Shown here piece after piece: positions 24,303 to 33,181 of a stretch of DNA of 64,000 nucleotides (position 1 is the first letter of the stretch; every line of letters begins with the position of its first letter). Position numbers and translations under genes: made by a program. Origin of the DNA: Paludisphaera rhizosphaerae (GTDB lineage: Bacteria; Planctomycetota; Planctomycetia; Isosphaerales; Isosphaeraceae); contig NZ_JAALCR010000017.1 of the NCBI RefSeq assembly GCF_011065895.1, positions 1 to 64,000 on the forward strand, in the 5' to 3' direction. The notes beneath the pieces were generated by a model. It was not told the DNA's origin, searched no databases, and saw nothing but the letters and a program-made list of their open reading frames with translations.

Positions 24303-26408
24303 ATGCTGAACTCTTCGCCCTTCCGTTGTTTATTGGCCCTGGCCATGACGGCCGTCGCCGCTTCGTCGGCCGTCGCCGACGAGCCTCCGGTCGTCCGTTC
24401 CGCGAGGTCGGGGGCCTGGTCGGCGAAGGAGACCTGGGATCTGGGCCGCGTCCCGAAGGCCGGCGACCGCGTCGTCGTCCGGGGCGGTCATCACGTCACC
24501 TATGACGTGGCCTCGGAAGACGTCATCCGCCTGGTGCAGATCGCCGGGACGCTGGAGTTCGCCCGCGACCGCAGCACCCGGCTCGACGCGGGGCTCATCA
24601 CCATCATCAGCAATGAGGAGCCCTCGGAGGAGGGCTTCGACTGCCACGCGCCGATGACCTCCATGAAAGACATGAAGGACATGCCCGAATCCGCGCGGCC
24701 CTCGTTGCTGGTCGGGCGTCCGGGGCAGCCGGTCCCCGCGCCCTTCTCGGCGGTGATTCGCCTGCATTACGTCGAGGGGATGGACCGGGCCTCCTGCCCG
24801 GCGATCGTCTGCTGCGGCGGTCGGATGGAGTTTCACGGCGAGCCCGTCAAGCAGACCTGGCTGAAGCTCCGGCAGACGGCCGACGCCGGCTCCAACAACG
24901 TCTACGTCGACGAGTTCGCCAACGGCTGGAAGCAGGGGGACCACGTCATCGTCACCAGCACCCACCGTCAGCGCGACGGTCGGGGCGTCGGGGGCGACTT
25001 CCTCGCCGGGTCTCAGACCGAGGAGCGCCGGATCGTCGGCCTCTCGCCGAGGGATTTCACCGGCGGTTACTCGATCCGGTTCGACCGTCCGCTCGCCTTC
25101 GGCCACTTCGCCGAGGGGAACTTCCGCGGCGAGATCGCCAACCTCACGCGCAACGTGGTCGTCGAGTCGGCCAACCCGGACGGCGTCCGCGGCCACACGA
25201 TGTACCATCGCGGCTCGGCCGGATCGATCAGCTACGCCGAGTTCCGCCACCTCGGCAAGGAAGGCGAGAAGGGGCGCTACAGCATCCACTTCCACCTCGT
25301 CGGCGAAACGATGCGCGGCAGCTCCGTCATCGGGGCCTCGGTCTGGGACAGCAAGAACCGCTGGATCACGATCCACGGCACCGACGACCTGGTGGTTCGC
25401 GACGTGGTCGGCTACAAGAGCGTCGGCCACGGCTTCTTTTTGGAGAGCGGGTCCGAGGTCAACAACATCCTCGACCACAACCTCGCGGCGCTCGTGCTGC
25501 CGGGCAAGCCGCAGAAGGAGCAGGAGGTTCCCTTCGACCTCAACCGAGGCGCCGGCTTCTGGTGGGCCAACAGCCAGAACAGCTTCACCCGCAACGTGGC
25601 CGCCGACTGCGCGGAGTACGGCTACCGGTTCGACGTCAAGAAGACGGCCGACTACGACCCGGTCCGGTCGATCCGGCAGCCCGACGGCTCGACGGCGCCC
25701 AAGGACGTGCGCACCTTGCCGTTCGTCCGGTTCGAGGACAATGAGGCCCACACGATGAAGTTCTTCTGCCTGAACCTCCGCGGCGTGACGCGGCCGGAGC
25801 AGGGGCTGGACTTCTACAGCCAGAACGAGAGCCTGGCCAGCGAGGCCGCCGCCGCCCGGCCCGAGGCCGGCCACCCCTTCTGGATCCGGAACTTCCGGTG
25901 CTGGGAGGCCAACTGGGCGACCCACCTGGGAACGACCGGCGTGTTCATCGACGGCCTGGACGTCTTCCGCGCCGACGTGGCCATCTGGCGGTCGATCATG
26001 GACGGCTCCGGATTCCGTCGCATGACCACCAAGGACATGCGCGTCAACGACATCCACAACCCGCTCAGCTCGGGCTACGTCCCCTCCCGCGACGACGCCG
26101 ACCGCGGCGCCTTCCGCGGGCTCTCCAGCTTCAAGGACGACATGCCGCCGACGACCGTCATCACCTCGGCCGTTCGCGAGGGGAACCTCGTGCGGCTTCG
26201 GGGCTCGGTAGCCGATACCAGCGACGTCAAGCGCGTGCTGGTCAACGGTCGCGAAGCGACCTCCACCCGCGGCGCCTTCGCCGAGTGGGAAGCCGTCCTG
26301 GAGGCCCCCTCCGGCGCGGCTCTTGAAGTCGCCGCCGGCGCCGAGGACGTGCTCGGCCACGTCGAGCCCCGGCCCCACGTCGTCCGGGTCGAAGCGTCGG
26401 GCATGTGA
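24303..26408 (+). CDS. Secreted G8-domain / parallel beta-helix protein
   Basis: 701 residues with a signal peptide ending at SSAVADEPP. Residues about 30-180 match a G8 domain (SGAWSAKETWDLGRVPKAGD, GHHVTYDV, IAGTLEF). Residues about 270-600 look like a right-handed parallel beta-helix (GSAGSISYAEFRHLGKEG, SVIGASVWDSKNRWITIHG, NNILDHNLAALVLPG). This combination is known from CEMIP/TMEM2-type proteins linked to hyaluronan cleavage in animals, and from uncharacterised bacterial proteins. A polysaccharide-binding or cleaving role is plausible but unproven. A C-terminal Ig-like tail (VVTSAVREGN-like, RVLVNGREATST) is present. Confidence 0.75.
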   Translation: MLNSSPFRCLLALAMTAVAASSAVADEPPVVRSARSGAWSAKETWDLGRVPKAGDRVVVRGGHHVTYDVASEDVIRLVQIAGTLEFARDRSTRLDAGLITIISNEEPSEEGFDCHAPMTSMKDMKDMPESARPSLLVGRPGQPVPAPFSAVIRLHYVEGMDRASCPAIVCCGGRMEFHGEPVKQTWLKLRQTADAGSNNVYVDEFANGWKQGDHVIVTSTHRQRDGRGVGGDFLAGSQTEERRIVGLSPRDFTGGYSIRFDRPLAFGHFAEGNFRGEIANLTRNVVVESANPDGVRGHTMYHRGSAGSISYAEFRHLGKEGEKGRYSIHFHLVGETMRGSSVIGASVWDSKNRWITIHGTDDLVVRDVVGYKSVGHGFFLESGSEVNNILDHNLAALVLPGKPQKEQEVPFDLNRGAGFWWANSQNSFTRNVAADCAEYGYRFDVKKTADYDPVRSIRQPDGSTAPKDVRTLPFVRFEDNEAHTMKFFCLNLRGVTRPEQGLDFYSQNESLASEAAAARPEAGHPFWIRNFRCWEANWATHLGTTGVFIDGLDVFRADVAIWRSIMDGSGFRRMTTKDMRVNDIHNPLSSGYVPSRDDADRGAFRGLSSFKDDMPPTTVITSAVREGNLVRLRGSVADTSDVKRVLVNGREATSTRGAFAEWEAVLEAPSGAALEVAAGAEDVLGHVEPRPHVVRVEASGM

Positions 26409-26504
26409 GTCGAGTCGACCGGTCGGGGCGTGCGGGTGATTCGGCGGTCTCTTAAGATGAAGGGACCACCGACGATCCCCACGCCTTTCGACCGGAACCT
26501 TCCC

Positions 26505-27626
26505 ATGCGGTTCAGAGTCTCCCTCGGTCTGTTCGTCGCGATTTCCCTGCTAATCCCCCGACCGGGGAGCGCCGGCGAGGAGGCCGCACCCTCGTTGCAG
26601 GCGAAGTTCGGTTCGAAGTTCGTCGTCGGGGTCGCGCTCGGCGGGCGGGTGCCGGACGAATACTCGGACGTCGAGCGAAAGCTGATCCTCGGCCAGTTCG
26701 GCAGCGTCACGCCTGAGAACTGCATGAAGATGACCGCCGTCCAGCCGAGGGAGGGGGAGTTCCACTTCGAGGAAGCCGACGCCCTCGTCGACTTCGCCGA
26801 GAAGAATCGGCTCCAGGTCGTCGGCCATACGCTCGTCTGGGCCAAGGACGAGCGGACGCCCGCCTGGTTCTTCCGCGACGGCGACAAGCCGGCCTCGCGC
26901 GAGAAGGTTCTGGAGCGGATGCGGACCCACATCCGCACGCTCGTCTCGCGCTATCGCGGCCGGATTGCGTCGTGGGACGTGGTCAACGAGGTCCTCGACG
27001 ACAACGAGCCCGATCTGCGGCCCTCAAGCTGGCTGAGCATCGTCGGCCCCGAGTTCATCGCCGAGGCCTTCGCCTGCGCCCACGAGGCCGACCCGGGCGC
27101 CCTGCTGCTCTACAATGATTACAACGTCGATCAGCCCAGGAAGCGGGAGAAGCTGATCCGGCTGATCGGCGACCTTCGGAGCAAGAACGTCCCGCTGGGG
27201 GCGATCGGCATCCAGGGGCACTGGGAGGTCGATCAGGTCCCGTTCAAGGACATCGAGGCCCTGCTCGTCGCGATGAAGGATCTCAGGCTGAAGGTGATGG
27301 TCTCCGAGCTGGACCTGGGCGTCGTTCCGAGGGGCGTCTGGTGGGCCGACGGCGGCAAGCGCCGGGATGAGATCGCCAGGACCGACCCGCTCGCCGCCGG
27401 CTGCCCCCCCGACCTCATCGACCGTCAGGCCGCCCAGTACGCCCAACTCTTCCGGCTCTTCAGCGACCACGCCGACGTCATCGCCCGCGTCACCTTCTGG
27501 GACCTCCACGACGGCCGAAGCTGGCTGAACTCATTCCCCTGGAAGCACGCCGAATACCCGCTCCTCTTCGATCGTCGCGCGTCCCCCAAGCCCGCCTTCC
27601 AGGCCGTGATGGACGTGAAACCGTGA
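26505..27626 (+). CDS. GH10 endo-beta-1,4-xylanase, secreted
   Basis: 373 residues. The ATG at 26505 opens a clear signal peptide (MRFRVSLGLFVAISLLIP). The TIM barrel shows the family motifs: NCMKMTAVQP near 72, VGHTLVWA near 106, the acid/base E162 in WDVVNEVLDD and the nucleophile E268 in VMVSELDLG, then VTFWDLHDGRSW near 330. It should cut xylan backbones outside the cell. It follows the G8 protein on the same strand after about 96 bases. There is no carbohydrate-binding module. Confidence 0.95.
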   Translation: MRFRVSLGLFVAISLLIPRPGSAGEEAAPSLQAKFGSKFVVGVALGGRVPDEYSDVERKLILGQFGSVTPENCMKMTAVQPREGEFHFEEADALVDFAEKNRLQVVGHTLVWAKDERTPAWFFRDGDKPASREKVLERMRTHIRTLVSRYRGRIASWDVVNEVLDDNEPDLRPSSWLSIVGPEFIAEAFACAHEADPGALLLYNDYNVDQPRKREKLIRLIGDLRSKNVPLGAIGIQGHWEVDQVPFKDIEALLVAMKDLRLKVMVSELDLGVVPRGVWWADGGKRRDEIARTDPLAAGCPPDLIDRQAAQYAQLFRLFSDHADVIARVTFWDLHDGRSWLNSFPWKHAEYPLLFDRRASPKPAFQAVMDVKP

Positions 27627-27701
27627 TCCGATCGGCGCATGTTTTGCAGCTTCATTCTCATGTTGATTCTCCCTCGTTGGGTGAACTGAGAGGAGCCTGC
27701 C

Positions 27702-27953
27702 ATGGCGGACCGGATCAAGCGTCGCGAGGACGTGAACCCCGAACGGGGCGAGCACGAATACGGCGACGTCGCGTTCGCCGATCCAACCAACAAGAAGTAC
27801 CCCATCGACAGCGCCGAGCACGTCCGAGCCGCGTGGAGCTACATCAACCACAAGGACAACGCCGCCAAGTACGCCGGCGACGAGGTCAAGACGATCAAGG
27901 AACGCATCAAGCGAGCCGCCAAAAAGCATGGCGTCGAAATCGGCCATGACTGA
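27702..27953 (+). CDS. DUF6582-like small protein
   Basis: 83 residues, highly charged and without a signal or membrane segment. The pattern ADPTNKKYPIDSAEHVRAAWSYI and then KTIKERIKRAAKKHGVEI matches a small domain often seen at the ends of phage-related or stand-alone proteins. The cytoplasmic role is unknown. A GAGAGGAG site lies at 27688-27695, a normal distance before the ATG, which supports translation. It lies between the xylanase and a small membrane protein with no obvious link. Confidence 0.75.
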   Translation: MADRIKRREDVNPERGEHEYGDVAFADPTNKKYPIDSAEHVRAAWSYINHKDNAAKYAGDEVKTIKERIKRAAKKHGVEIGHD

Positions 27954-27989
27954 CGGGTCGCAGGAACTCGGATCGAAAGGACCACGGCC

Positions 27990-28202
27990 ATGAGAGAAAC
28001 CACAATCCCCCTACCGGAACTCGCCCTGATCGCCGGGACTCGCGCCTTGCTGGGCGCCGGCATTGCCCTGCTTGCGGCGGGCCGTCTGTCGGCAGACCAG
28101 CGCAAGGCCGTCGGGTGGGCGCTTCTGGCGGTCGGCGCCGTGACGACGTTGCCTCTGGCCTACGACGTTCTCGGCAGAAGTCGGGTGGCGAGGATCGGTT
28201 GA
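27990..28202 (+). CDS. Small membrane protein
   Basis: 70 residues with two hydrophobic segments (about 13-30 and 42-58), separated by the hydrophilic turn GRLSADQRKAVG. GAAAGGA lies just upstream of the ATG and it follows the DUF6582-like gene by 36 bases, so the two may be co-transcribed. I do not recognise a family. It is supported by base usage and layout rather than homology. Confidence 0.55.
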   Translation: MRETTIPLPELALIAGTRALLGAGIALLAAGRLSADQRKAVGWALLAVGAVTTLPLAYDVLGRSRVARIG

Positions 28203-28262
28203 CGACCCTCGCACGAGACCGAGGATGGCTAGCCTGATCGGAGCTGATCGAGGCTTACAGCG

Positions 28263-28291
28263 TTGACGCGGTGCACGCTTTGTTAGATACT
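28263..28291 (+). promoter_or_regulatory. Sigma70-like promoter of PEP-CTERM copy 1
   Basis: TTGACG (28263-28268) and GATACT (28286-28291) are separated by 17 bases. The same arrangement at the same spacing occurs before the tandem paralog at 29258-29286, while the bases around it differ; this supports a functional promoter. The predicted leader to the ATG is about 48 bases. Confidence 0.55.
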
Positions 28292-28346
28292 CGCCTCGCG
28301 GCGAGCTGCAACAGCCCGTCGCGAGGCCCTACCAAGGAGCGGCACC

Positions 28347-29255
28347 ATGCGCAGGATGCGACTGGCGGCGACCCTGTTCGCCCTCACCCTCTCGTCGACG
28401 GCCCTCGGCGTGCCGATCATCACGGTTGAGGATGGCTCAACGCTCGTCGTCGACTCCGCGACGAAGGCCAATTACGATGTGCGAGGCTCGCTCGACATCC
28501 GCGCCGGCGCGGACGTCAACAGCGTCTACAGCTACAGCGAGGGGTCGGGGAAAGTGACCATGTCGGGCGGCCGGGTCGACTATGGGATCAGCCTCAGCCG
28601 AGGCCTCTTCGAGTCCACCGGCGGCGAATCCTACGGGGCCGGCAACTATTCCAACGGCCTGGACATCGGATGGGGCCAGGCGGTGATCTCCGGCGGGACG
28701 TTCGTTGGCGGCAACGGCACGCTCGCCGCCGGAAGCGGCGTCGCGGGCTCGGCGGGGACCTGGAACGGCGTCCCGTTCGTCTCGGAACTGGCCATCAGCG
28801 GCGGCACGTTCATCGGCGGCACCGGCGCGGGCGGCTATTACGGCGGCGATACAGGTTATTCGCTCATCTCGCTCGGCAACACGACGGTGACCGGCGGCGA
28901 GTTCCTCAGCCCGATCGCCATCAACGCCGCGTACGGCGGCGTGACCAGCTTCTTCGGGACTGGCCTCTCCTACGATGCCGCCACCCAGACGCTCTCCGGC
29001 GTGCTCTCGAACGGCGACGCCCTCCACGCCCTGGTCTACCTCTCGGGCGGGACGGTCGCCGAGACCAACGACGACGGCACGGAGATCACCTTCTCCTATG
29101 ACTCCGGCGTCTCCACCGACCCGCCGACGAACCCGGAGCCGCCGCCGGTCCCCGAGCCGACCTCGCTGATCGTCTTCGGCCTTGCTGGGGCGTTCGCCAT
29201 GGCGCGTCATCGTCGGATCAGCCGCGGAAGGACCGCGAGCCGCTCCAATTGCTGA
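28347..29255 (+). CDS. PEP-CTERM protein, tandem copy 1
   Basis: 302 residues. It has a signal peptide (RLAATLFALTLSSTALG) and a C-terminal PEP-CTERM signal: VPEPTSLIVFGLAGAFAM followed by RHRR, which directs exosortase-dependent sorting. The body is rich in Gly/Ser/Thr with repeated ISGGTF(V/I)GG and VTGGEFLSP units, like a beta-helical surface protein. AAGGAG stands 7 bases before the ATG. It is paralogous to the next gene; both genes carry the same promoter and leader. The ligand or role is unknown. No exosortase gene lies in the window. Confidence 0.88.
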   Translation: MRRMRLAATLFALTLSSTALGVPIITVEDGSTLVVDSATKANYDVRGSLDIRAGADVNSVYSYSEGSGKVTMSGGRVDYGISLSRGLFESTGGESYGAGNYSNGLDIGWGQAVISGGTFVGGNGTLAAGSGVAGSAGTWNGVPFVSELAISGGTFIGGTGAGGYYGGDTGYSLISLGNTTVTGGEFLSPIAINAAYGGVTSFFGTGLSYDAATQTLSGVLSNGDALHALVYLSGGTVAETNDDGTEITFSYDSGVSTDPPTNPEPPPVPEPTSLIVFGLAGAFAMARHRRISRGRTASRSNC

Positions 29256-29257
29256 CG

Positions 29258-29286
29258 TTGAAGCTGTGCACGCCTCGTTAGATACT
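29258..29286 (+). promoter_or_regulatory. Sigma70-like promoter of PEP-CTERM copy 2
   Basis: TTGAAG (29258-29263) and GATACT (29281-29286) have a 17-base spacer with the block GTGCACGC shared with the promoter of copy 1. The -35 begins 2 bases after the stop of copy 1, so each copy appears to keep its own promoter. Confidence 0.55.
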
Positions 29287-29339
29287 CGCCTCACGGCGGG
29301 CTGCACCGGCTCCGTCGCAGGCTACCAAGGAGTGGCACC

Positions 29340-30218
29340 ATGCGCAGGATGCGACTAACGGCGACCCTGTTCGCCCTCACCCTTTCGTCATCGGTCTTCG
29401 CGACGCCGATCACCGTTCCCAACGGCTCGACGCTCGTCGTCGACTCGGCGACGAAGGAGATGTACAACGTTCGAGGTTCGCTTGAGATCCGCGCCGGGGC
29501 GGACATCCACTACGTCTACACTGACCCCGAAAGCCCGGGAAAAGTGACGATGTCGGGCGGCTTGGTCGACAATGGGATCAGTATCGGCCAGGGCTTCTTC
29601 GAGGCGACCGGCGGCGAGTCTCGGGGCGTCGGCACCTACGCTAGCGGGCTGACGGTCGGTTGGGCCCAGGCGCGGATCTCCGGCGGCACGTTCATCGGCG
29701 GCGATTCACCCTTCCAGCCGGGGAATGGCATCACTGGCTCAGCGCTAAACTGGGGCGCCGGCCCCTTCCTCTCGGAGTTAACCATCAGCGGCGGCACGTT
29801 CATCGGCGGGACGGGTTCAGGGGGCTACTACGGCGGGACTTCGGGCTACTCACTCCTGTCGCTCGGCAACACGACGGTGACCGGCGGCGAGTTCCTCAGC
29901 CCGATCGCCATCGACGCCGCGTACGGCGGCGCGACCAGCTTCTTCGGGACCGGCCTCTCCTACGACGCCGCCACTCAGACGCTCTCCGGCGTGCTCTCGA
30001 ACGGCGACGCCCTCCACGCCCTGGTCTACCTCTCGGGCGGGACGGTCGCCAGGACCAACGACGACGGTACGGAGATCACATTCTCCAACGACTCCGGAGT
30101 CTCCACCGATCCGCCGACGAATCCTGAGCCGCCGCAGATCCCGGAACCGACCTCGCTGGTGGTCTTCGGTCTCGCCGGCGCCTTCGCCATGGTCTACCGC
30201 CGTCGGGCCCGCCGCTGA
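29340..30218 (+). CDS. PEP-CTERM protein, tandem copy 2
   Basis: 292 residues, a close paralog of the upstream gene. Signal peptide RLTATLFALTLSSSVFA, repeated ISGGTFIGG units, and IPEPTSLVVFGLAGAFAM plus YRRRARR as the sorting tail. The stretch from TTVTGGEFLSP to LVYLSGGTVA is almost identical in both copies, also at DNA level, while the middle differs (GNYSNGLDIGWG against GTYASGLTVGWA). This mosaic suggests recent duplication or gene conversion. AAGGAG precedes the ATG. It converges on the SnoaL-like gene with 10 bases between stops. Confidence 0.88.
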   Translation: MRRMRLTATLFALTLSSSVFATPITVPNGSTLVVDSATKEMYNVRGSLEIRAGADIHYVYTDPESPGKVTMSGGLVDNGISIGQGFFEATGGESRGVGTYASGLTVGWAQARISGGTFIGGDSPFQPGNGITGSALNWGAGPFLSELTISGGTFIGGTGSGGYYGGTSGYSLLSLGNTTVTGGEFLSPIAIDAAYGGATSFFGTGLSYDAATQTLSGVLSNGDALHALVYLSGGTVARTNDDGTEITFSNDSGVSTDPPTNPEPPQIPEPTSLVVFGLAGAFAMVYRRRARR

Positions 30219-30228
30219 ACCGCGGCGG

Positions 30229-30684
30229 TTACTTCGCCGGCGGCGCGGGGAGCATGTTGCGGATGGCCGCGATCTTCCAGCCCTCGGTGGTCCGCTTCAT
30301 CGTGAAGGCCGTCCACATGGCGCGAACGTCGGCGGCGCCGACCTGGGTGTAGCGGCCGTCGACGAGAGCGACGTCCGGGGTGACCAGGCGGATGGTCTCG
30401 ACGTCGATCGTCCGCTTCGCCGGGTTCTTGCGTGAGGATTCCAGCATCCCCTGGACGAGCGAATCGCGGCCGTGGCGCCAGGTGCCGTCGGAGACGAGTT
30501 GATCGGCGTCGGCGGTCAGCAGGGCTTCGACGGCCTTCGCGTCGCGGGCCTCGCGGGCGTCGACGTACTTGCGGACGACCTCGCGCAGGGCGGCGTCGTC
30601 GTCCTTCGAAACGGTCTGCGCCTGGGCCAGAACCGGGGAGACGAGGGTCAGCAGGAAGACGAGGGCTGCGGAGGGCTTGGTCAC
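30229..30684 (-). CDS. Secreted SnoaL-like / DUF4440-type protein
   Basis: 151 residues from a GTG at 30684. A signal peptide ends at VLAQAQ. The mature part ([32 protein letters not shown], split as an alpha-helix pair, then [12 protein letters not shown] and WKIAAIRNM) fits the NTF2/SnoaL cone fold found in small exported planctomycete proteins. The ligand is unknown. The GTG overlaps the TGA of the upstream SGNH-like gene by 4 bases (GTGA), so it is probably translationally coupled. Confidence 0.8.
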   Translation of the reverse strand: MTKPSAALVFLLTLVSPVLAQAQTVSKDDDAALREVVRKYVDAREARDAKAVEALLTADADQLVSDGTWRHGRDSLVQGMLESSRKNPAKRTIDVETIRLVTPDVALVDGRYTQVGAADVRAMWTAFTMKRTTEGWKIAAIRNMLPAPPAK

Positions 30685-32003
30685 GGCTGGGCTCCGGATT
30701 GGGATGAGGGCTTCCTCGCGTCGCGGAGCGATGTGCTCCAGGTCTCGTGGATGCGGCGGGCGATGACGGCGTAGCCCTGGGCGTTGGGGTGCGTGTCGTA
30801 GGCCCAGTAATGGGGCGTCCCGGCGGCCTCGGCGGCCTCCAGGTCGGGCGTGGCGTCGGCCAGGGGGAGATTCAACTGGCCGCAGACCTCGGCGAGGATG
30901 CGATTCTGGGCGCGGTACTTCGGATCGCCGGGGAGGGCTGCGGCGAGGTCCGGTTTCATCCCCATCTCGACGAGGGCCTTCGCGTAGCGCGTGTGGACGA
31001 CGCCGCAGAAGGGGATGTAGGCGACCATCATTCGCGCCTCGAAGATCTTGGAGAGATCGGCCATCCGCTGGAGGATCGTCTGCGGGGAGCCGTCCTTCGA
31101 GAAGTCGTGCGAGAGCAGGCCGGGCATGTCCTCCGACTGATGGTGAAGCCACGGATTGATCCGGCCGGCCCTCATGTCGTCGTACAGCGCCTTTTCGAGC
31201 CCCGACGGGCAGGGGCGGCCGTCGGCCCAGGGGTTGGTCTCGTCGGGGATCGGAGCGAAGAAGCGGATCGCCGGGTGGAACCAGCGGCGGTAGATCGGCT
31301 TCTCGTAGATCGCGCGGTCGATCAGGTCGACCAGCCGAGGCTCCCAGGGGTCGACCTCGATGGGCTCGAACCGCTTCGGCGGCTGGTTGAGTGAATCGTA
31401 AATGAACGGGGCGGGGAGATCGTTGCAGTAGAGCGCGAGGACGACGTCGTCGGGACGCAGCAGCGCGACGGCGTCGCGGAGGAGGATCCACAGGTGGGGC
31501 ATGCTCGCGGCGATCACGCCCAGGTTGATCACCTCGGCAGGGGATCCTTCACGAGACAGGATCCGCGACCACTCGGCGGTGATCGTCTGAGAGTCGGGAA
31601 CGCCTTCGCCTTCCACGACGCTGTCGCCGACGACGAGGATCCGTCGCTGGCCGGGCGTCCGTGCGATGCGGAAATCGGGGCCTCGAAAGCCGTAGAGGTT
31701 GAGGTTGTGGACCTCGGAGAAGCCGTCCGGGCGGCTCTCGATCCAGAGCCGGTCGTAGACCAGGCCGCGCTCCATCGTCTTCTTGAACTGCGGGTGCGAC
31801 TGGGCCATCTGCTGGTAGTGGATCCGGTTGAACTGCTGGACCTCCGGCCGCGGGAACATCGCCCGGAAGACGACCTCCTGGCCGAGCGCGACCGCCAGCA
31901 GCAGCACGCCTCGGAACAGCCAAAGGCGCTGCCGCGAGAGCCGCAGGGGCCGCTTCGCGGCGGGGGGGGCTTCAGGGGGCGAGGGGTCGGGCGGAGAGGT
32001 CAT
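30681..32003 (-). CDS. Membrane-anchored SGNH hydrolase-like protein
   Basis: 440 residues from the ATG at 32003. A GTG at 32039 would add 12 residues and overlap the upstream stop in the same GTGA way as the next junction, so the start is uncertain. One membrane segment ([15 protein letters not shown]) lies near residues 26-42. The outer part has [14 protein letters not shown] with the Ser of the GDS block, [12 protein letters not shown], and a C-terminal DTHPNAQGY with the Asp/His pair. Proteins like this act on acylated sugars or lipids. It is the middle gene of a three-gene coupled run. Confidence 0.78.
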   Translation of the reverse strand: MTSPPDPSPPEAPPAAKRPLRLSRQRLWLFRGVLLLAVALGQEVVFRAMFPRPEVQQFNRIHYQQMAQSHPQFKKTMERGLVYDRLWIESRPDGFSEVHNLNLYGFRGPDFRIARTPGQRRILVVGDSVVEGEGVPDSQTITAEWSRILSREGSPAEVINLGVIAASMPHLWILLRDAVALLRPDDVVLALYCNDLPAPFIYDSLNQPPKRFEPIEVDPWEPRLVDLIDRAIYEKPIYRRWFHPAIRFFAPIPDETNPWADGRPCPSGLEKALYDDMRAGRINPWLHHQSEDMPGLLSHDFSKDGSPQTILQRMADLSKIFEARMMVAYIPFCGVVHTRYAKALVEMGMKPDLAAALPGDPKYRAQNRILAEVCGQLNLPLADATPDLEAAEAAGTPHYWAYDTHPNAQGYAVIARRIHETWSTSLRDARKPSSQSGAQP

Positions 32004-32035
32004 GGCGTCCAGGATACTCGATCCCCGACCGCGAT

Positions 32036-33016
32036 TCACGGCTGGTCGTCGTCGTCCTCGGGCGCATCAGGCTGGTTGGCGGGGAGCGAATCGAGGATCG
32101 GTTTGACGGCCGACCAGAGCTGCTCCTTGAAGCGGATGACGGGCGGGTTGGCGAGCGTCTCGGGCGTGGAGTCGGGGCGGTCGGCAGCAGTCAAGACGCC
32201 GATCGTCATTTCGCCGTCGGTGTAATAGGGGTCGCCGCCGCCGTTGCGGCCGATCAGCGTGGCGCCGACGCCCGTGACCTGGAAGATCTCGGAGAGCCGA
32301 TCCCGGCCGCGGAGATCGGCGAACAGGCCGTTGCGCTCGTCGTCGACGTCGGGGGCGATGTGGTGGGTGATCTGCCCGGTCCGATGGCTCAGGCCAACGC
32401 TCCGGTCGAACGTCACGGCTCCGATCCAGAGCGGCATGCCGTCCCGGCCCAGGTCCTTCGACTCCCAGAACCGGACGTGGTGCCGCTGCTTCGCGCTGTC
32501 GCCGACGGGCTTCTCGAAGGCCAGATCCTGCTTGCGGCCGAAGACGAAGAGCGGGCTGACGGGGGCGTCGTTGTAGGGACGGCCTCGGATCACGCTGCCG
32601 GCGATCTCCAGGCTGGTGCGGAGCGTCACGGGATCGGCCGGATCCCAACCGGCGGCGTGCATGGCCTTGACCAGTTCCTCGCGCGTGCCGATCAACCCGA
32701 CGTTCAGCGGGTCGCCGGGAATCCCCTGCGCCGTGAGGGTCGTCCGAGGGGCGTCCATCATGGCCGGGTGGTGTTCGTAGTGCGTCCAGAAGAACGGCGC
32801 GACCACATACGCCACGATCAGCCAGAAGACCACGGAGTACGCCAGGAACTTCCCCGTCCGCGCCGACCACCGCCGCTTCCAGGACCGCACCAACGCGGGA
32901 ACGGCCGCCGCCTCGGCCTCGGGAGCGGGCGCGGTTTCAGAGAGGTCCTGAGCGATCTCGGCCGCGACCGCCGGGGCCGCGTCGTTCTGGAGCGGATCGT
33001 GTTGATCGTCGGCCAT
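32036..33016 (-). CDS. LssY C-terminal domain membrane protein
   Basis: 326 residues. After an acidic N-terminus there is one transmembrane segment (about 57-77). The rest (PGDPLNVGLIGTREELVKAM, AAGWDPADP, RPYNDAPVSPLFVFGRKQDLAFEK, HHVRFW) is the LssY_C domain, often found next to PAP2 or DedA membrane proteins; its function is not established. A GAGG site precedes the ATG. It is first in a run with the SGNH-like and SnoaL-like genes, with overlaps at or near each junction. Confidence 0.85.
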   Translation of the reverse strand: MADDQHDPLQNDAAPAVAAEIAQDLSETAPAPEAEAAAVPALVRSWKRRWSARTGKFLAYSVVFWLIVAYVVAPFFWTHYEHHPAMMDAPRTTLTAQGIPGDPLNVGLIGTREELVKAMHAAGWDPADPVTLRTSLEIAGSVIRGRPYNDAPVSPLFVFGRKQDLAFEKPVGDSAKQRHHVRFWESKDLGRDGMPLWIGAVTFDRSVGLSHRTGQITHHIAPDVDDERNGLFADLRGRDRLSEIFQVTGVGATLIGRNGGGDPYYTDGEMTIGVLTAADRPDSTPETLANPPVIRFKEQLWSAVKPILDSLPANQPDAPEDDDDQP

Positions 33017-33181
33017 GTCGCCCTCGTTCGTCCAGGATCCGCAGCAACCTCCGCCGCACAGCCAATTCTGCTTCCGGCTCGACGAGCCGTCAAACGGATC
33101 GGCCAACCTTGCCGGCCGGGGGCTCGGTCTGGTAATCCTCAGTCTGGCCGAAGGGGACGAGTCGCGGAGGGAGGTGGCCGG

